A stretch of DNA of 64,000 nucleotides from Patagioenas fasciata (Eukaryota > Chordata > Aves > Columbiformes > Columbidae): contig NC_092522.1 of NCBI RefSeq assembly GCF_037038585.1, positions 48,459,661-48,523,660 of the forward strand, written 5' to 3'. This document shows positions 47,501 to 61,200 of the stretch, piece by piece. The position numbers and the translations under genes were made by a program. The notes beneath the pieces were generated by a model that had not been told where the DNA came from, searched no databases, and saw only the letters and a list, made by a program, of their open reading frames with translations. Within the stretch, counting starts at the first letter, position 1. Every line of letters begins with the position of its first letter.

Positions 47501-50500
47501 TATGGTGAAAAAGAGAGAACTCACATTTCCATTGCATGACTGCAGCGTGTGCAATTAGAAATAGCTACGTATGGATCAGTGGAAATTTCCAAGGGCAACA
47601 GATGAGGTGCTTCCTCTTTTCTTTCATAACAATCGTATCTTTGGCAACTTTCAGGCACAAAGACCTGTGTGAAAGTCGAAACAGTCAGTTTTTAACTCCT
47701 GTATACTTTTCTTCTAGTATTCTCAATTTAAAAAAATGACAAAAATCTTCAATAGGATATAAACAATCCTCATAGCACACAAGAACACCTCTTTAAAAGT
47801 GCAGAACTGTTACGACTAATCTGCTTGTACAAGAAGAGTCTTTGAAAAGCAATAAAAGTCTGTAAAATTAGCACTAGTGTTGAAAAGTAGATCCGTTCAA
47901 AAACTATTATTTGTTTCCTGGAGAATTTCACCCATGTCAGTCCAAATTTGCACAGGCGTGCATATGCACACACACACAAATCTAAATACTTTCATTGAAA
48001 CAATATTTTTATGACTGAATATTTTTCAACAGAAATATTCTGGACTGCTCCAGCAAAGAGCTCTTTTTTTTAATCAAAGGAAATTGCAGAGATCCTCAAC
48101 AGTATGAAATGTGTTTGCAACGATCTTTATTATTAACTCCTGATGGTGCATCTGTTTCGTCCTATTCAATAAAGCCTTTTACAGATTTCGATTCTTTCTT
48201 TTCTTGCAGTAGGCTAACGCTTCTTGCTGTAGGCTCTGGATGTGCACCCTTTTGTTTCCCTGTCCTTCTATGTGCTTTTGTTGTCCTGGATCCTTCCATC
48301 CAGGGACTGCTCTTGTTCCCTGCCTCTTTGGTGAAGATCAAAAACACAAGGGTGCTTTTCTTAACTTTGCCCTTGACTTTGTTTGTGCTGTTAGAAATAT
48401 GTCTAGTATTTCACTTTATACTTTCATAAAACCTGCAAAGACTAGTAGGGTTTTCAGCAGTCAAATCTCAGATACATATCTGATTGCCTTTCATCTTCTC
48501 TTTAACAAAACACTTCTTCTCAGCCTTCCACCACTTAATGCATTTATTTCTTTTTCTGTTTTTGCATTATTACCTTTTAATTAGATTTAAGAATTCCTCA
48601 GGAGAGGGACCATTAAAGTAATTCTTACTGGTTGTGGAACACCTTTGACGCCCTCTATGTTAGCATTGAAGCCTGTAAATACCAGTCTTGAAATAAATTG
48701 CAACTATTTACCCATCTGATACCCTGTCCATATATGGGAAAACCCAAGCTTCTCAGGTGATCTTGGTGACAAACCCCATATTTAAAAGGAACTTTAACCC
48801 CATCCCTGAAAGATTTAAGGGCTCTGCACTTGCAAACAGGCTTTCTCTCTTTCTGCTTGCTGCTTCACTATTAAAGGTTATGGGCCTGCTAATTACTCTG
48901 TGAAGAAAACATGGCCACACTGTTTGCACGAGGGCAGATCTTGCTGGTACAGAACGATTCCCACTCAATCCAGCCTTCTCTAATATTGTGAGGCAGTCAT
49001 TTGAACATCGCAGAGGTGTCTAGGCCTCATACCCATATCTAAACACAAGTATTCACCCTGAACTACCTTACAGTGACATCTGGGTTGCAACTAATCCTGG
49101 GGACTTGGCTGGATCTCTTAGTCAGACCAACCATAGTTTTTCTTCCCCACCTGGGCTATTGTCCAGACATCTCATGCAGGCTTTTGGCATAGATACAGGC
49201 GTGCTAAGCTATCAACTTTCAACATAATCATGAATCGCTACAGTAATTGAAGGGATCATTCCTACTGTGAACTGCAGTAAAGGCCTTCACCACCAGGAGA
49301 TTAGCTCATATTTACTCAATTCACAGACAGCTACATCACTTGAATGATGCTAAGTATCTCCACTGAAGAAGGTTATGTGCAAATCAAAGGAGCCATTTAC
49401 AAAGCACTTACAAAACAGTTCCAAGAGGTTGTTATAAATCTTATGTCTCTTGCCTAGACAGAGCTGTGCTGGAGATGATTCAACCCAGTTTGATAGAAAT
49501 GGCTGTCAAGATGACAGCCAAACTGGCTGTTAAAAACTACTTTTGGCAAGCTCTGTTCCCTGCCACTGAATTCCAGTCTCCCAGAGGCAGTGCTGCTACT
49601 CTCTGCTAATAAAACTGCTTCTTCCTAGCCCACCACTAAATCTCTGGCCTGGAAGTCTCTGGGTCGATTGTACTGAGGGTGTGGGAGGTCATTTTGTCAG
49701 GTTGCTGTGCTAAGGCCCCTCTCCTGCTCCCACTCTAACCTCTCCAGGTGCCTCTGGCCCCAGAAGGAGCTGTGCTGCTTCTGTAAGTGCCCTTTGCATC
49801 CAGGTGAGCAGTGGTAACACTTCTTCAGGCAATGAAAAAGTGGCCATGCTTACACATTGTAAAAAAAAAGCGTATTTTCCAGTGTTACCAATGTTGACAT
49901 CAAGTAATGTGTCCTCTTACAAACTTGTCTCTTTGGTTTCTTTTTTTGCCTTTGTTTTATGATGTGTTTTATCCTCTGAACCCTGTCTTACCTCAAGAAA
50001 CTGTTCTTCAGTAATTCATCCAAGAGTCATCAATGTCATTCACAGATGACTTTCCAGAGATCAGGAATAAACATCAAGTACAGTCAATGACTGTTTTATC
50101 ATGAGTCCAGTAATGCACGGTCTTAGGTCCTCCTTGGTTCCCTTCATTCCATCCTTACCACTCCAGTCCAAGGTTGAAATCCAGCTGTTTTGTATGTGCA
50201 CTGAATAGACATGCTGCCGATGACAGTGAATTGGGCCTTAGGGAAGATGAAGATCACAGACCCACAGGATACACCGTCATCAGAGAGGCTCACCTGTGGG
50301 CCAAGCAGCTCTGACAATGTAATAAATTGCTGAGACAGTCAAACAATGTAATTGTCCATGCTGGGGAACTGATGAAAAACAATCTGCAAAATTTGTGTTC
50401 TGCATATCTCTAGGAAAACTCCTGTCTTTCTGCAGCATTAGAAACCAGTCCTCCATATTCAGGCAGAAGGGGACCAAGGATGGGATGTTTCTGATGATGC

Positions 50501-53500
50501 AGTCTCAGACCTATGTCACCCACATCTGATACTTGTTGTGGCTGCTCTCGAAACACATCTGTTTTTCAAGTACATTCCATTCAAGCAGCTTTCTGAAAAT
50601 TAACACATCTACGCAGATGTTTTAGCTTACCCTAGCAAACTCCCTTTGCACAGAGGGGCTGCAATTCTGTGTCTGTGCATGTGCGTCTTGTGCCTCTCCT
50701 GTGTAAATGTGTCCCTCTGGCTCTGACCCCAAGGTTTAGCTGCAGCAGCACCGGGCAATATTTTCTGTGCATTTTTACAAAGAAGTTGTGCGTAAGTATT
50801 CCTGCTAGCAGATGATGAACTTGGGGGTATTGCATGGTAAAAATGTTTGTGTTTTTTAAAAAGCACAAAGAACCCTTAAGGAATATCCTCACAGGAATTT
50901 TTGCTGATGCAGTTTGTTTTGTTGCTTCCTAATTGGAAAGAGGCCTTGTTATCAGCATTTGTGCCCAATTGCACAGATTGTTTACCTGCTGTGAGGGAGC
51001 CACAGCTCTCTGTATTTTAAGCCAGAGCTGCTAACACCATTATTTTCTGAGGACACAGCCAACAAAAATATCAAAGCTGCCTGAGGTTAACATGATGGTA
51101 CCTCCCCTCAGCTTTGGCCTCCAGCTATAAGCAGCTTTGTGGTTACTCAGGGAAAATCTCCTATTTCTTGAGAGTTTAAACCTTAGTTTAAGTGGATATA
51201 AAGGAGAACAGCTTTACACTACTAAGGGTTATTTCAAGAATTATGATGGTTTCAAGCACAGAGTCCTGTTCCTGTTCCCTTCTGAGAACCTCTGCCTAAA
51301 CCCAATGTGACTTTATCTGAGAAGCAGTTGAGAAGGGCTTGGGAGACATCAGCCAGTACACACCAGTATCGATAACTGGGACTGACAAAAACATGATTCT
51401 GTTGCCAGATGTACCTCAACATCTTCAGCAAGATACAGTGAGACCAGGAGACATCCAACCTGAAGTTGGGTAGAAAATAGTGAAAGAAAATAAATCCCTG
51501 CCCTGCAGGACAGGTAGGTCTCAGATCATGAGGCATTAAGGAAAGAGGGTCAGTGATTCATTGCATTTCTTTGGAACCACTTAACTTTAGTAAGAATGGT
51601 CCATTATAAGGAATGAAAGAATAAAGTAATTTTGATACAGAAAGATAGGGAAGAAGGAAGCAGATACTCTCAGCTATTGAAACTAAGAGAAACTGGAAAC
51701 TCTCTTGTTTAAAGGTTATCTTCTCAGAAACCTTGTTTAACATGAATGCAATCAACAATCTCTTTTATTAATGGATTGTTTTCAATAAATTTATAATATT
51801 TTCCCAAAAGCATCCAGGAACATGACTGTGTTCACATATTCAATGCTAATACATGTGGGAAATATGTGTTTACTAACCCATTACTTTACACTTGCAGAGT
51901 GAGGGTATTTTTTTCATTTATCAGGCTGATTGCAGTCTTCTTTGCTTAAGGGAGTACATGTGTGTTGTCTATATATATGATGGCAGAGCTCCAAAAGGGA
52001 TGTGAAATAGAGAAGTGGTTGAAACTCACCGAAGACCACCACTCATTCTTATGCTTCTGTCTGAAACAGGTGGATCTGGAGAGAGTTATTTTAAGCTTAA
52101 GTTAATGCTGACCTCAGCTGAAATAATTTGCCCTCTTGCTCTTCCTGTGATACAGAGTCAAGAGGGAGTTGTCTGACTGCTGTGTGTGATTGTACACATC
52201 CGTCAACAGAACCAGAGATCTGAATGCAAAATGTAGCACTCAGAAACACCGTGTTGGTTTCCAGCACTCCCTGAAGGATACAAGGACCATAAACCAGTGA
52301 ATGGATTACAATAAGGCATAAATAGAGGATTTTTATCTGTGACAGATGTAATCCTGCTCCAGCACTGCTTATGTTATTTAAAGGAAAGCAGTCTCTATTT
52401 CAGACCAGCTTTCTGAATTTCAGATGAGAAAATAAGTCATGAACAGTTTTCCATGTGAATAACTGTCAGCCTTGTTTGGAAGTGGTTTGCCAGCCTTGTT
52501 TTGAAGGAGCCTGGCTGTTACCTCTCACAGAGCATCCCTTCCCCATCAGCATGAGATCAAGAAAGTGACTGCAGGTTTTCACATAACTTGCCACCCCAGG
52601 CAGGAAAAGGCTTGCTGTACTGCCCTGGCTTACCATTCGAACCCTGCATGACCACAAGTCAGCCAGGCTGGAAGAAGGTTCTGAGGAATAATGTCCCAAA
52701 GCCAAGAAGCAGGTGTGAGACATGCTTCTCACTTGCACAAACATACGCTACAAAACACTGCAACCTTTCCTGCGTAATATCTCAATGTATAGTCATGAGG
52801 AAGGACAGAGTAGAGAGCGCACATATGGAAAATGTTTCTTATTTGGATACAGGAGCATGTACTTTCCCTCTGATACTGGCACATGCAAGGAAATACTGAT
52901 ATGCCAACTCCAAACTGTCGATCGCAACCTGATAAGGAGACAACTTTGAAGAAGGAATGAATTTTACTAGGTTTTAGGATAGAAATATTTTTTTAATTAA
53001 TTATTCCCAGAAGCAGCACAGCTGGGTTCTGGATGACTGCATCTGGATTTCAGTGCACTGACAAGCCCTTCCAGGGAAATAAATTGAAAGATGAAGATTG
53101 GGAGTTAAGGCTGTGGTAAGTTCAGGTGTCATGGGCATACGGCATTGAGTTAATTCACTCCTTTGGACAACCTCCGATGTACTCACAGCTTTGGAGACAG
53201 GAAGGGAAATGTGCACGTCAAATAGCTGAACAAGGATGTATAACTGAGTAGAAAATTCATATCAGTAAATGGCTGGATTCTGACACTTGGAAGAGCTGGA
53301 TTATTTTAGTTTTCCCTAAAAGTAGATTCTGATGAACTCCAATGAAATCTAAGATATTCTAGACTCTTTAGCCAGCCAAGAGGCAATCACAGATGCTGAC
53401 TTATCATGGGGAACAAACCCACAGAGTAGCTGGTGTCTGGGGTTTCAGGAACTGTTGTATTGTATTACCAGGCAAAAAATTATAGAATTCAAGCAGGACA

Positions 53501-54537
53501 AAATAATTCTGTCACTTAAAAGACTAATTAAAAGAACCATAATGGTACAGGGCTGGTTATGTGCAGATTCTTAAAAGATTCACACATTTAGCAAGATGAA
53601 GAATGATGTGTCTATTAGCACTGGGGTGAAATGAGGGAGTTTAAAATTTTTACTGAACTTCCAAAAAAAAAAAACCGCACAAGTTCAGGTAACGTGGTCT
53701 ATGAATGAACTTTTCATGGGAAGGGGGGAAGTTTTATTTCTTGGGACATAAAAAAAAACTAGCCAAAATCAGGAAATTACTTGCAGAAAATGGCCATACA
53801 TTGTCATGGAGATGAATAAGATGAACTGAATGGCACAAAAGGCATTTTTTTCATCTCTGTTTCTATTCATCTTTAGCTACAGAGACATATCATCCTGGTA
53901 TAACAATCCAGTGATTTTGTAGACTTGATATTTTGACACAGACACATAAATATACCTCAACAAATCCCTCTTTTTCTCTCAGCCACTGTCGCTTAGATTT
54001 TTATACAGATCACACCATGCACTGCTGTTCTGTTCCCAGCTGGGGAGACGATCGGTGACTTCCAGGTCAAAAAAATTCAGCAGTGTCCGACAGCAAAAAT
54101 AACACACTGACGCAAATCCGCGCACATTTAGTCAGCTGCTGTTGAGTCCATGTTCAAGCTCAGTCCCATTGTTTGTACTGCCCTTTCCATACACACGCAT
54201 GCAGGGACACATACATGGGCAGTGGAGCCATGCAGCCTCTGGCTGTCACATTTCTCACCGTGTTTTCTTAGCCTTTCACTTCCACTGCTCAGACCCTGGA
54301 CATGTGAAATCTTGGGTTTTTTCCTTCAGTGGCATCCAGAGAAGCAGAGAAGTTATTACCAAGGAAGCACATAGCTTTTCTATTCTCCAAGGGAGACAAT
54401 GGAGACAGAGGTATATGGTTTGCATATTCCAGAGTAAGGACAATTTACAAAAGAGGGAGTTTTCCTCATATCTATTTATAAAAGATTGGGTTTGTGCAGC
54501 ATGAACTATAATTTACGCATTTTCGTGGTGGTGTTAC
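41507..54537. other. Long non-coding stretch, no gene or mobile element seen
   Basis: About 13 kb in which I recognise no repeat family, RNA gene or coding exon. Open frames are about 118 codons or shorter and none carries a known motif. It contains T-runs at 41753-41766 and 42498-42513 and an imperfect 24-bp repeat at 52467-52510 (two copies of a 'cagccttgttttgaagg'-like unit). This repeat-poor length fits an avian gene desert or a large intron. Confidence 0.55.
52467..52510. repeat. Imperfect 24-bp tandem repeat
   Basis: 'cagccttgtttggaagtgg' at 52467 is followed after 24 bases by 'cagccttgttttgaagg' at 52491. The two copies differ by at least one base and diverge at the end, so this is an older slippage event than the perfect duplications elsewhere. 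Confidence 0.7.
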
Positions 54538-55210
54538 TTAGATGTTACTCACTGTGAAGCTTTGATACCCACCACAATTGTGTAATTTCCACAGAAACAG
54601 GTAAAACTTGCCATACTCATCAACTGCACAAGCTACTTCCCAGAGTGTATCTTTAGCAAGTGACACCCCAGTGGCTTGCAGGACAAGGATTTGCTGGAGA
54701 AGCTTGTGGATGGTTTTGCAATCTGGAGACATATGAAGACACTGTTGTTGCTCCACGGTCAGCTCCCAAGAAGGCAGTAAAGGAAGATGCGTAAGACACT
54801 GGTTATGGATCACCCTGTCCCCTGCCATCCATCCAGAGTAAAGTACACTTGCACATCTCCTCCTCAGAAAGGCAGGCCATACCTTGTTATCTCCACTGAG
54901 AATGTCAATGCACTGAACCCATTCCATAACTCTCTGTTGTTCATAGTACTGGTGCATCTTTTCAGTCCCTGCCCGGGAAGAAAGGCTCACTGGACTCGCC
55001 ACTGTTTGTTAATGGCACTAAGCATTTTACTTGTTCCAAGCATGAGGGCATATTCGGTACAGCCAAGACAAGCTGCAAAATTATTCTGCTTCTTCCATGA
55101 TTTGTCATCACATGCCCTCTGGCCAAGAGGTGGTTTAGAAGAATCAGTGGGCAAACAGCATGTGGAACAAATTATATCTGGAATGAGAAAAAATCTGAAG
55201 TGGTCCCACA
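54538..55210 (-). other. Unassigned pair of overlapping minus-strand open frames
   Basis: Two minus-strand frames abut: one from about 55190 down to 54987, the next from 55002 down to 54538 (154 codons, opening with GTG rather than ATG). Composition looks protein-like ('TVEQQQCLHMSPDCKTIHKL', 'WEVACAVDEYGKFYLFLWKL'), with many Cys, Trp and Tyr and no low complexity. Just upstream of the first frame the minus strand shows a pyrimidine run ending in 'ttctcattccag' (about 55175), which looks like a splice acceptor. The second frame ends near 'acagtgagtaac', which looks like a splice donor. I recognise no protein family, and moving from the first frame to the second needs a frameshift. A chance frame of this length is expected in 64 kb. 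It could be a decayed retrocopy or exon, but I do not call a gene. Confidence 0.2.
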
Positions 55211-55257
55211 TGCCTTACTGGCTCTTGTGTAGGGATCTTTTTGCTCATCTCTGGTGA

Positions 55258-58200
55258 CAGTTGGTGGACAAGGAATCTTTTTTTATGGCTATTATCCTGT
55301 GCTCTTTGTTTTTATCTCCCAACTGTAACTGCTAGTAAACAAGTGATGATTTTAGCACATGTGGCATAAAACCAGGTTTTGCAGAAGGAGTAAAAATTCG
55401 CCTTTCAGAAGGAAAACTCCAAGCCTATGCTAAGTTTCCTTTAGTTTGTTTTCTGTTTGTTACCATATGGTTATATGTAGCCTGTGTATGTAACACAATT
55501 ACAGGTAACATAGTAGGGATCAAACTGTTTTCAATTATATGGGTAAAAATAATATGACTTACACTCATATATTTAAGTAAATTGTCTACCTGTATTACAA
55601 ATGACACAGATAAGCTTTTAAAATCAAATCCGTTTTCCTCTATGTTTCTTTCTTTTATTTTAGGAGTGTTGAGTGGGCTTTTTTTTAGCTTGGAGAATTA
55701 AGACAGAGTTGTCTTCTTTCCCGCTTTTCTAGTTCCTGTGTGCCAGAGAAAAGAGCTGGCTTTGATTTAAATGCAGAAGAACATTTTAATTCAGAATTAT
55801 AGCAACAGAATTTTAACTGATATAGTTTTGTTAAATATTATACATTAAAATCATAGCCTAGTCTGTAAACTCTGATTTAAAAACCACTGAAAATATTTAG
55901 AGTGCTCAGCAGTGGCAGTACCACAGGAAAGAGGAAAAGAGCAAAACGAACTGTATCTGATTTCCTTTGCCCCTATGTGTGAGGGATCCCAGCCATGAAG
56001 TTTCCCATCACCACCCCACAACCAGGCAAGGCCTCCTTCACTCCTCCAGGCACAGTCCCCAGGGAAAGGGTCCCTGCTTCCCCTTGTCCCTGCTCCACTG
56101 CAGGGAGAGCTGGTGAGAATGCAGGTTGTTCTGCTGAGACTGCAGGGTGTCAGGACCAAGTGGATGCTGGGGTAGGTGGGAAGGATGGGATGGAGAACCT
56201 GTCTAGGCCAGGATGGGATGCTTGGAGGGAAGCGCCGAGCTCCATGTGTCACTCAGGAGGATATGGATGGTGGGCAGCTGGTGTAGCCCCAGCCCTGCAC
56301 CCAAATGCCTGAATGAGGAGGTCTAGGGAAACACATCTGGAGCAGGAAGAAGGAAGGAGCAAGAGGAGAGGGCTCCTCTCCACCACTGCACAGGTGCTGC
56401 GTCTCCTGCTTCTCATTTTCTACATGGCTATTTGTGGCCAAATTTTGCATGGCAATAGTGTTTTTCCACATGGGAGCTCGGCCCTCTGTGCTTAGTAAAC
56501 AGTTCCCTCCTCTATGCACTTTCACCATCCTCACCATGTGATTATTTTCAAGAAAAGTCAATTAAGTTGCTTAGGAATGGTGAAGATGTTTAGCTAAGAT
56601 GAAGTGGTGGTCTTTCTTGATATTCAGCTTCTTCCTTACCCAGTTAGGATAGCAGCGGGAGAGTGACTTGCTGAGCCACACTCAGTGGTATGTCTGCAAT
56701 TGTTCCTTAACCTCCCTCTATCTCCAGGACCATGCAACCAGCTAATATTGGTTCCCTGGGGAGAACTTACTCTGTGAAGCTTTGTCCTTTTAACCTTTTA
56801 ATGCTCTTCCAGTTTAAGCTGTTTGTGGCAAGACCCAGACTTAAATTGCTGAACGCAGATGTCACAAATTGCTTTTCAATATGCTCTGGTGATGCCTGGA
56901 GCTGCTGACAAGACCTGAAAGTGTGAGTTTTAAAAGAAGATTTTAGTTTGGACAAGCTTTAAACTGCTTTCTCCTAGCTCAGCATCTGGTCCCACATGAG
57001 TGATGAACCGACAAGTACAAAGGGAAAATGAAAGTGCTTTCCTAAAGAATGGGCTCATGGCCTGTGAAACTCTTTGCCAAAAGGTGAAAGTAAGTGTTAT
57101 AAAGAAACAGGGAGTTTTGAAGAAGGTGGGAAGCCTCCTTCCACAGCAATTTTCAAAAAGCAATGAACGGGAAATGTGAAGCAGGGCAGTTTGTAATTGC
57201 CTTCCACAAGATTACTGCTGTATTACTCCTAAGTAGTCCATGGAGGGGACTGCCAGATACGGGGATGTGGGAAAACTGAATGTGCCCTCCAGCTAGTTAT
57301 GGCAATTTCTGTCTTCTGAGGAAGCTTTGATGGCTCAGCCAGGAGAGAGGCAGCCTTCAGAACACCACCTTGAAAAGGCACTGCTGGTGCAGCACTACAA
57401 TCACCAAAACCAACAAATAAAAAACATTTGTAGGAAAAGATGTGACTCTTTGGTGCTTACCACCAAAGTGGCAGAGAACTGAATGGAAAAATCCTCCCTC
57501 GAGCACTGCAACACATTCCTCGTAAGCACCGCCACAAAAATTCTCCATCAAATCCTCTGAGCTTTAGTGCAATGAAGACATGCACTAAAAATGCTTGGGG
57601 GCAATTACGTCTTTATCTGTTTATTATCTTCTTCAGAAGTGTGTTCATCTGAGTGCTAATGTCCATGATTGGATATTCAGGTTGTATTCCTCTTTTAATT
57701 AAGGAAATGTCTGAATCCTATTTGACAAAGAATGTTTTTCTTTCTTCCTACACCTACGCTCCTCCTTTCACTCTGATTTCTTGAGATGTCTGCAGTCACT
57801 ATGCTGATTATATTTGCTATTTCATTTTTATATCAACATTGATATTAGATATAAATCTACTAGGCATGGTTCTAGTGCAGATGTCTAGTTATTTGCCATT
57901 TTTTTCCTGAAGTGCACCAATCTGGTTGATTCCCTCACCATCAATTGCAAACCAGTCCAGACTGAGAACTCCTTAGTGGCAGGGCTGGGTGGGAAGGCAT
58001 AAGTTTTTCCCTTCCAGCTGCCGCAGGTTCACTGAGGCTGTGTCTGTGCCATCAGACCTCAGCTTGTCCTAAATGCATGTAGAAGCAGGGATGGAGGACA
58101 TGTGCACCAGCCTGCCACCTCCCAGTGCTGGCATAACCTCTGCTGACTTGGGGGAAACGGCATCACGATATGTGTGTGACTCAAGAATTTGGGGCCTTCT

Positions 58201-61200
58201 GGAGGGATTATACTTAACAACTTTGGGCCATGCAGCTCTAGAACTAGGAAGGGGACACAAAATCATACATCTGCCCACGCCCAGCAGAAAGAGGCAAACA
58301 CCCTCTGCAGTCACAAATTCCCAAAGTCATCAGAGAGAAGACTTGGCTGCTTACATGCTCCATTTTTGGAAAGAAGATCCAGCTCACCCTGTACTGTGTC
58401 TCTGAGAAAGCAAGATGTAAGCCCCTGGGACAGGGAGAGGGAGGGTACCTGGGTACCACTGCCTCAGGGGCCAGAAAGCACTGCACACTTGAAAGCAAGG
58501 GGGTTTGGAGCAAAGGACAAGCTAGGGTTAAAAGAAGCTGAACTGAGGATACCTCCACATTTGGATAGGCTGCTGAGCACAGGAAGGGAGCTGCAGGCTA
58601 GCAAAGGCATCAAAGCAAAGAGATCTCAGCGACAAAGTGCATAAATGCATTGACACAAGCAAGACAAGTCTCCTTGTCCCTGGTGAAACCAGACCCCTAT
58701 CCTGATCGGACTCAGCTCTGTGCCTGCTTTCTGACTGCTGCTCACAGACTACATGTTCATTTATCTTTTAAATTCAAAATCTCTATGATAAACACTGGGT
58801 AGCACACAACACTGTGTTTACCGTTGCTTCTCCTGTGAGCAGATTTCTTAATCGTCTCAAGTGATGACTGTATATTGCACTAACGCTCCCAGTCCCCATG
58901 AGACCTCACACTTGCCTGGCTTTCCTGCAGGGCTTTTCTCAGAGCAGATGGTTTTGCTCTCAGAGGCTGCATTTTTTCTAACAGGAGGAACTGTTACAGC
59001 CCAGCAGCTGAGTGGTCCCCAAGGCAGATGTGGGACCATCTCTGGAAAGAGCCTTCTGGCAGGAGTGAAGATTTATCATAGCTGGGGCTGCTGCCTACTG
59101 AGAGAGCAAAGGCTGATAGGACAGAAACAAAGCACAGCAGGCTGGGTACAACCCTTTCCTGCAACAACACATCTCAACCTTCAGCTTATTTTTAAGCAAT
59201 ATTTTGCAATAACAAAAAAGCATGATGAGTGCTGACTCTGTCTGAGCACTTTGCCTTCCTGTCTTTCACAACAGTGCTAGCTAATCAGGCAATTTTTATG
59301 TATGACAATGAACAACCCTTTCCTATAATGATTTTGTGCGCTCCTGGAGCACTTTGCTTTGTTATATTGGACAGCACATAGACACAATTATCCCCACTCT
59401 GCGAATGAGGAAGATGAGATACAGAAAAGTTATGCAACCAGGTCAAAGCCCAATTGCATTCACAGAAATAGGTACAAAAGGCCATAAAATCCAGACAGAT
59501 GTACAAGTTTGCTTGTTCTTTTTTCATGGCACCAACACTAGTTCATTCCCTAGCACACTGCACTAGATAGGGGCGTTTATTACTGGTAAGGTTCATCTTC
59601 TTTCTTTAATTTTTCCTTACAAACTAGAGCACTAAGGGACATCCACCAGCCTTGAGAAGGCACTATGCAAATAGTTATTTAACCTTTTACCAATAGTTAT
59701 GGTCATTTGAGCACATACGTTTGTGTATCTGACATGAACTCTGCATATGGAAACCACTTTGTGATCACACAAAGCAGCTGCTTTTGAAGTGTCATATTTT
59801 TAGGCTTTTTTAAAAAGCAAATGTCAAAGGAATGCCCCCTCAAGCCCCTAAAAGATTCAAGTGCACATATCTTGACTAATCTCTTGCCAAAGTTTGGTTT
59901 TAATTGGCATTTTTAACATTTAATTACCATATATAAGTGCAGAAATGTGAGTTAAACCACAAAAATTTCCCTATTTTATTTCACACTCAAAATAAATTAC
60001 AGTAAAATTGTCAAAAGCATGTATTTTTTCACAACCCTCTGTCTTGAGCAGGGACAGTTAGAGTTTTTGCATCAAGGCCACTCTGCAGTAAAGCTGTTTC
60101 TCCTAAAACCTCCTATTCTTAGACTAAGGGAAGAACTTGGTGAGATGCTGTTTCTCAAAAATAGTAACAATATGTGTTTAGTAAAGCAGCAGGGGTAACC
60201 ACAAGGGCTTCCAGCAAAAAGATTTGACTTATATGCAGCAAAGCATTTCCACCAACATTTGGAGACAAAGTTTTGGGGATGAATTCAACCTCTGAGTTCC
60301 ACCAGCTCCAAATTTGAAATACCTTTGGGTGCTCACCATGACTGGTGCTCCTGGGACTCATTTCAGTTGTACCAAACACAAATTGTCCTTGCTGGCACAC
60401 TGGGAATTAGGAATGCTATCTGAAGGTCAGGCTGGCAGCATCCCAAACATCAGTTGCCTGCTAATGAGTTCCTACATCTGATGAACTGGTTGTGATGGTT
60501 TTAAGTCCTTTCAATTATGAAGATGTTGCCCACCTGATCCTATCACTGCCCACAACATGCATTTCCACTAACTTTAATGGCCTTTGGAATGACCCAAGGG
60601 GGTGGGTTCTGGACCTTAATATAAATTTGCCCTCAGAGATGGAAAGGCACAGCCAGTCTGTGAGCACATTAAGGGTTTAACACTTTGGTGGCGTGAAGGC
60701 AAAGTTTGCTATGGAAGACTGCATCCCATGGTTCTGCGGTAGAGCGTGTACAGGGTAGAGGGCAGTGCAATGGCAATGAGGGTTAAAATGATGTCCCAAG
60801 AAACAAAAAAGTGAGAAATAGTGAGCCAGGGACTTTAAAGAGGCAATGATAATGCAGTAACCTAAATGCACCTGAGTCAGCAGCCACCAAAGATGTTGTG
60901 AAGTGGCTTCTCTCTGACAGCTTCATAGCCCCCCACTGTTTCTTTTCAGCAGATAGAGTGAAAACCTCACACAAATATGGGCTTTAAACTGGTAGTGATG
61001 AGTAATGCTTGGCATCCACACGCAGTTACCCCATGAGAAGAAGGAAAACCCCACTGTTAGAGATAACAGGTATCACCATGGCTGCAACCGAGGTGAAGTA
61101 CGCCACGTGCAGCTGGAGAGGTTGTAGCCTTGGTGGTGTGCTTGCCTTGGAGCAGTGGCTTAGCCTCCCACCTGAGACACTGATATAAAAATAAGCATCT

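Noticed and set aside
52625..52660. Minus-strand 'agggttcgaatgg', similar to a tRNA B box
   Set aside because: The flanking bases do not form a T-arm stem and there is no A box or acceptor stem at the right distance.
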